Part shown: positions 60,086 through 64,000 of the stretch, piece by piece
Layout: every line of letters begins with the position of its first letter
How positions within the stretch are numbered: the stretch's first letter is position 1
NCBI GenBank assembly: GCA_030762935.1
Contig: CM060887.1
Location: 13,012,501-13,076,500, forward strand
Length of the DNA: 64,000 bases
Source: Hymenopus coronatus
Taxonomy: Eukaryota > Arthropoda > Insecta > Mantodea > Hymenopodidae
Reading direction: 5' to 3'
The notes under the pieces: model-generated
Told to the model about the DNA's origin: nothing
Databases searched by the model: none
What the model saw: the letters and a program-made list of their open reading frames with translations, nothing else
Translations under genes and position numbers: made by a program

Positions 60086-60938
60086 AAGGAAGATTAAGTC
60101 TAAGATATATTTCCTATAAATACTTTGTTGGGGAAGAAGGATAATTAAATAAAATAACTATTGATTTGATACTGCATCAGAGGATAGAACATTTGTAATA
60201 TTCAACGAATAATTACATTTCTGAAGGATTATTGAAGTTGTTGTCCAGAACATCCTAGTCCAAGTGGGAAAGAAAGTGTATTACATGAAAGGAAAAGATA
60301 CAGAATAAATTGGGTAGTTCGACGATACCAGATAAATTTTTTCGGAACTACAATCGTTAATAATTATAGATGTTTCAGTTTGTTTAAAAGAAAGAAGGCT
60401 ATCATTTACATGGGAACTATTTCGATGTTGGAAAGATATTAATCTAAGCAAAATTGTTTGAAAGAAAAAGAGAACGTTGTCTTTTCTGCAAGGTAGTTCC
60501 TGCACCATTAACGCACCCTGAGTGCAAGAGTTCTCGTGAACTGCTCTGCTGACAGATCTGGACCTGGGACCGGCCAAACTTTACCACTCCTGCTGCAACC
60601 CCTTGTAAGAAAAGCTCTGGTCTTTCGTAGAACTATATCAATTGTTGTGGTACATAATGCTGCAATTTTATTGCATTTGAATTCAATGCTTTGTCATGCC
60701 AGTGGTGAAATTTATTAACACTTTGAACTTGCCCAAAAGGACATAAAAATGCCTCCTGTACTATAAAATCACAGAATAGCCTCCACTTTTGTGTATTTTA
60801 CAAGCAAACTGTAGAAGTTGGCAAGTATGTGCATGTCCTTCAGATGAAATATATTCTCTCGAACAAAGAGTCTGTACATAACTGGATAAACATAAGGCAC
60901 CCTCACCCCCAAAAGGTACTAACACTCTTCTATCTTAC

Positions 60939-61222
60939 CTGCAAATATGTATGCATTTTGTTGGTTTGTGAATTCCTGCAGTTTTACTCTCAAATAATCT
61001 CTGTTTCTTACAATTTCTGCTTGTTTCCCAAATATGCGGTGCTTTATAATTTGCACATCCTTAAAGACCTGCTTGACACTGTTTAGGTAACGTTGTGTTT
61101 TTGTAACAGGAGTACGGCAGCGAGGACATTCTTTTAACTTAATTGCTCCATCTGACTCCTTCATCCACTCCTCCAGACCTTTAGATTCGAATATATGGTT
61201 GCAGTCTTCCAGTATCACAAAC
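60939..61222 (-). CDS. ZNFX1: ZNFX1-like gene A, internal exon (Cys/His-rich segment near C-terminus)
   Basis: Acceptor TTGTTTTCAG ends at 61223 and donor GTAAGATA begins at 60938. The exon opens with G completing a codon and reads FVILEDCNHIFESKGLEEWM, then AIKLKECPRCRTPVTKTQRY, then a long charged helix ending NAYIFAG. The order LEDC-H-hydrophobic-GLEEWM then CPRC-TP is the ZNFX1 segment downstream of the NFX1 fingers: a C-H...C-x2-C RING-like cluster with a following helix. The last codon is split after one base, and the exon at 53100 supplies the other two (Gly), so the two exons join in frame. No upstream exon is recognised between 61.3 and 64.0 kb, so helicase and NFX1 fingers should lie to the right of the window. 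Confidence 0.9.
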
Positions 61223-61496
61223 CTGAAAACAATAGTGCCATTAGTACATATTATATACTGGGAAGGGTAATGCTCCATTCACAATGAGATGTAAGTGCAA
61301 GACTTTGAACCCATGTTATTCAACCTAAGCATTTATATAGACACACACTCAATATGCTACACAATGCAATAAAAGAGTTTGCAAACTCCAAACTTTATCC
61401 TTGTGTTGTGTACATAGAGGAAGAATTCTGCATTCCCTCTTCTATGCGCTGCCTGCTGTTCAACAATTGCAATACCAGATTTTATAGCACCTTCTG

Positions 61497-62590
61497 TACG
61501 AGGGCTGTCCCAGAAGTACCCGACCTAAGAGAGAAAGAACAAAAATTTTGGGAATAACATCTTTATTTCTCTACACAGTCTCCTTTCAGCTCGATACACT
61601 TTTCCCAGCTATGTTCAATAGCTTTGATACCCTGTTTATACCGAGAACTATCAAGGTCTGCAAAATAGTCATCAACTGCAGACTCCATCTCTTCATTGTT
61701 GGCAAATCAAGCCATTTCTTCAAGTTTGGAAACAGAAAATAATCAAAGGGGGCTAAATCTGGCGAATAGGGTGCATCTGGAAGCAATGCAAACTTTTAGT
61801 CATTGACTTTGGCCATGGCAATAATGGACATGTGAACTGGTGCATTGTCTTGAAACAAAACTTTCTTTTTCACTAAATGCAGCCATTTCTGCTAGATTTC
61901 ATCACTCAAATGCTGTAATAAGTTCGCATAATATTTGCCATTGATTACTTTTCTTTTTTTGAGATAATCAATTAAAATTATCTGGCGTGCCTCCCAGAAA
62001 ACTGACGCCATGATCTTGCCTGCAGATGGAACTGTCCTTGCCATCTTTGGAGCCAATTCTCACCTTCCAATCCACAGTTTTGATTGTTCCTTTATCTCAG
62101 GTGTGAAGTGATGGACCCCGATTTCATCTGTTGTTATGATTTGGCATAAAAATTCAGCTTTATTGCAGCAAAACATTGCCAAACACTTGACTGAAACATC
62201 TTCACGACGCTGTTTTTGTTGTATTGTGAGCAAATGTGGCACCCACCTTGCTCACAACTTTCTTAGCTGGTATACCATGTACAGAACTTTTTCAAATGCA
62301 TGCAAATTCTGCTAGCTCACGCACTTTCAGTCAGCGGTCATCCAATACCATTTTGTGGATTTTCTTTGCAATTTTATTCTAGACTGGTAACCTCATTGGT
62401 CGGTCAACGAGATATTCAACTTGGCAGCTCATACGGCCGCGCTTAGCTCTGTCAACCAATATTTCACTGTTGTAAACAAAGAAGCAGAATTTCCCAAAAT
62501 AGAATCTAGCTCAGCTTTAATATTACTTGGACTAACACCTTTCAAATGAAAGTATATTATCACATAACGATGACCAGTTTTATCCATGTT
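61497..62590 (-). pseudogene. mariner element 4, nearly full-length transposase, decayed
   Basis: Left end TACGAGGGCTGTCCCAGAAG. The minus strand from 62588 reads MDKTGHRYVIIYFHLKGVSP (N-terminal HTH), then TIQQKQRREDVSVKCLAMF, TTDEIGVHHFTPE (catalytic Asp kept; DETW changed to DEIG), and PYSPDLAPFDYFLFPNLKKW with the third Asp. Multiple stops and frameshifts. The right TIR is not clear. Same family as mariner 2 but with its N-terminus. Confidence 0.88.
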
Positions 62591-62599
62591 TATAAATTA

Positions 62600-63070
62600 G
62601 CGGTGAGCATTCAGCATTCATAATGATGGCTGCCAAACAAATGCTAAACAATGTAAAATTGTCAAACTTCAAACTTAAGCTCTCTGAGGTTGGTACTTTT
62701 TACTATTGTTTGAAACAACAACCACTATCTATACATCAGGTCAGGTATTTCTTGGACAGTCACTACACATACTGCTGCTCTTCTATTTGGCTGTTGCACC
62801 ATGTCTCATTTCCCTCAAGAGGATATGGTAGTCTGTTTGTTGTATCCTCTTTTGATTGAACGAATGTACCCACCATCTGCATCTAGATTCCTTGGCGCTC
62901 TCAAATCATGTCACACAAAGATAATGCACAATACATTAAATGTACAATGTTATGATGTCTCCAGGTTGCACTATTTTCAACAGTTTGGTCAAACAATTAT
63001 TGCCACAAGCGGCAGTTGTGTGCATGTAATTTTTATATCCTATTTATTCATTTATAGAAGATTGATTTCA
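62600..63070. other. Unassigned sequence
   Basis: Two overlapping plus frames of 78 and 99 codons have no motif I recognise. Lies upstream of the gene A exon at 61222, so probably intron. Confidence 0.4.
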
Positions 63071-63738
63071 TTACTTTCTCTGCACATACTACATACATAG
63101 TGTATAGATATGATATTGCATTCCACCCAAAAATTTAATGTTGATATTTCACCAAAAATACATGTTTTAGGGTCCCTGTAAATATATATATATACACACA
63201 TACATACACAGTCCTTTTTCTAAAACTGCAACATAAATATATATATATAAAAAGCAGTTTTAGAAAAAGGACTGTGCGTGTATGGTGTATGGTGTATGTC
63301 CATGAACATGATAACTCAAAAATGAAAAGTTCGTAAAATACCAAACTTGGTATTTGAGTTAAGTTTCTTTTCCAAGGATGAAGACTTGATTTTCTCAAAA
63401 ATGGCTCAGACTATTTTGATTAAAATACCACATATTAAAGATATTTATGCAACAAATAAACTGCATATATTAAATTTTCTGGGAATAACCTTTAAAATCA
63501 TGTTTATTCTAAGTGAATTTTGCATAACTGGTAAACCGTAAGAGTAGATCTCTTTAAAACACACAATTTATGTCATATATATTTTCTTTTGTGGAGTTTA
63601 CCATTTTTGAGATATTCATTGTTATTGGATTTGAAACTAATTAATGCTTCTCAAACGAGTCCATGCAAAGCAAAGCAAAACACACTTGTTTCACATACAG
63701 CTAGAGAAAGTTATGTGAATGGAACGCATCAGATTTTT
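63071..63738 (-). repeat. ACT-1 element copy 23
   Basis: TTACTTTCTCTGCACATACT, (TA)n/(CA)n tract at 63182-63215 with a local inverted repeat, AAATACCAAACTTGGTATTT, end TAGAGAAAGTTATGTGAATG. Confidence 0.8.
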
Positions 63739-64000
63739 TTTTACAGATCCAGAAACCTGTGCTAATTTCTTGCATTTTGCTTACAAATGGATTGTGAATG
63801 GTCTTCCCTCGCAGTTGCCCTTATAATGTATCCAGCCTGTAATTGCATCTCATTGTGGATATAGCATAAGTCTCTCACATATATTGACTTACTGTAGAAG
63901 GAAACACAAGCCTATGCTTGATAGAACTTTCAAATAAATCTGCACCAAATCTTACTCGAGTAAGAAAGTTTCTTATTCTGCATAGATATGTTTAATCGCT

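Larger units (their letters stand above)
53101..60938 (-). other. Intron of ZNFX1-like gene A (7.8 kb)
   Basis: Lies between donor GTAAGATA at 60938 and acceptor TATTCCAG at 53101. Contains a decayed HTH transposon split by a DUF4817 element, two ACT-1 copies and a SINE-C. The stretches 53101-53880, 55835-58373 and 60086-60938 hold no gene I can support. Near 56871-56985 there is an imperfect ~77 bp direct duplication, each unit with a CAGTTG...CACGC...GCGACGC-like core. Confidence 0.85.

Noticed and set aside
63750..63900. Minus-strand reading with NEMQLQAGYIIRATARE that might be an upstream ZNFX1 exon
   Set aside because: No NFX1 Cys/His pattern and no convincing donor; could be a repeat end. 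Left unassigned.

Overview
The window is AT-rich, intron-bearing, transposon-dense eukaryotic DNA. GT/AG introns, tRNA-derived SINEs, mariner, piggyBac, Penelope-like and Jockey-type elements, and the match of the only host genes to ZNFX1 all fit an arthropod, probably an insect with a large repeat-rich genome. I cannot name the species. There are no bacterial-type genes.

The only host coding sequence I can support belongs to a head-to-tail cluster of ZNFX1-like genes (NFX1-type zinc-finger helicases, RNA-binding proteins of small-RNA and antiviral biology), all on the minus strand. Gene A enters from the right edge. An exon at 61222-60939 (atypical Cys-rich segment) joins in phase, across a 7.8 kb intron, to the terminal exon at 53100-52373, which encodes a helical region and the C-terminal RZ-type zinc finger. 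A second, truncated copy of that terminal exon lies at 36150-35980. It keeps an open RZ-finger frame with all its zinc ligands, its stop, and a long homologous 3' flank. Gene B starts at 10147: its first coding exon (10147-8767) joins in phase, across an 8.4 kb intron, to an exon (396 to beyond position 1) that carries the Walker A motif of the helicase.

The remaining roughly 95% is introns and intergenic DNA filled with repeats. Most abundant is an unclassified ~0.8-0.87 kb family (called ACT-1 here, about 23 full or partial copies, roughly 14 kb). Its two ends share an inverted ACTTTCTCTACAT motif, one end is a long palindrome, and it has a conserved internal palindrome. Three Penelope-like loci (0.6-2.2, 5.0-7.4 and 14.0-16.7 kb) are arranged as inverted repeats. 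There are four tRNA-derived SINE families, four mariner remnants, four copies of an IS630/mariner-superfamily DUF4817-like transposon, one piggyBac, four Jockey-type LINE 3' ends, a perfect-arm foldback element and a ~0.7 kb TIR element.

Layout: 0-10.1 kb gene B and its TE-filled intron; 10.1-19 kb LINE, DUF4817, SINE, inverted Penelope and mariner; 19-25.2 kb a repeat-poorer stretch with no recognisable gene; 25.5-28 kb piggyBac with a Cys-rich minisatellite; 28.3-33.8 kb ACT-1 cluster; 34.1-36.5 kb duplicated 3' end of a ZNFX1 gene; 36.8-50.5 kb transposon mosaic; 51.3-61.2 kb end of gene A; 61.5-64 kb mariner and ACT-1. The most interesting signals are the ZNFX1 tandem expansion with an RZ-only remnant, and the foldback-rich (dsRNA-prone) surroundings of an RNA-helicase cluster.
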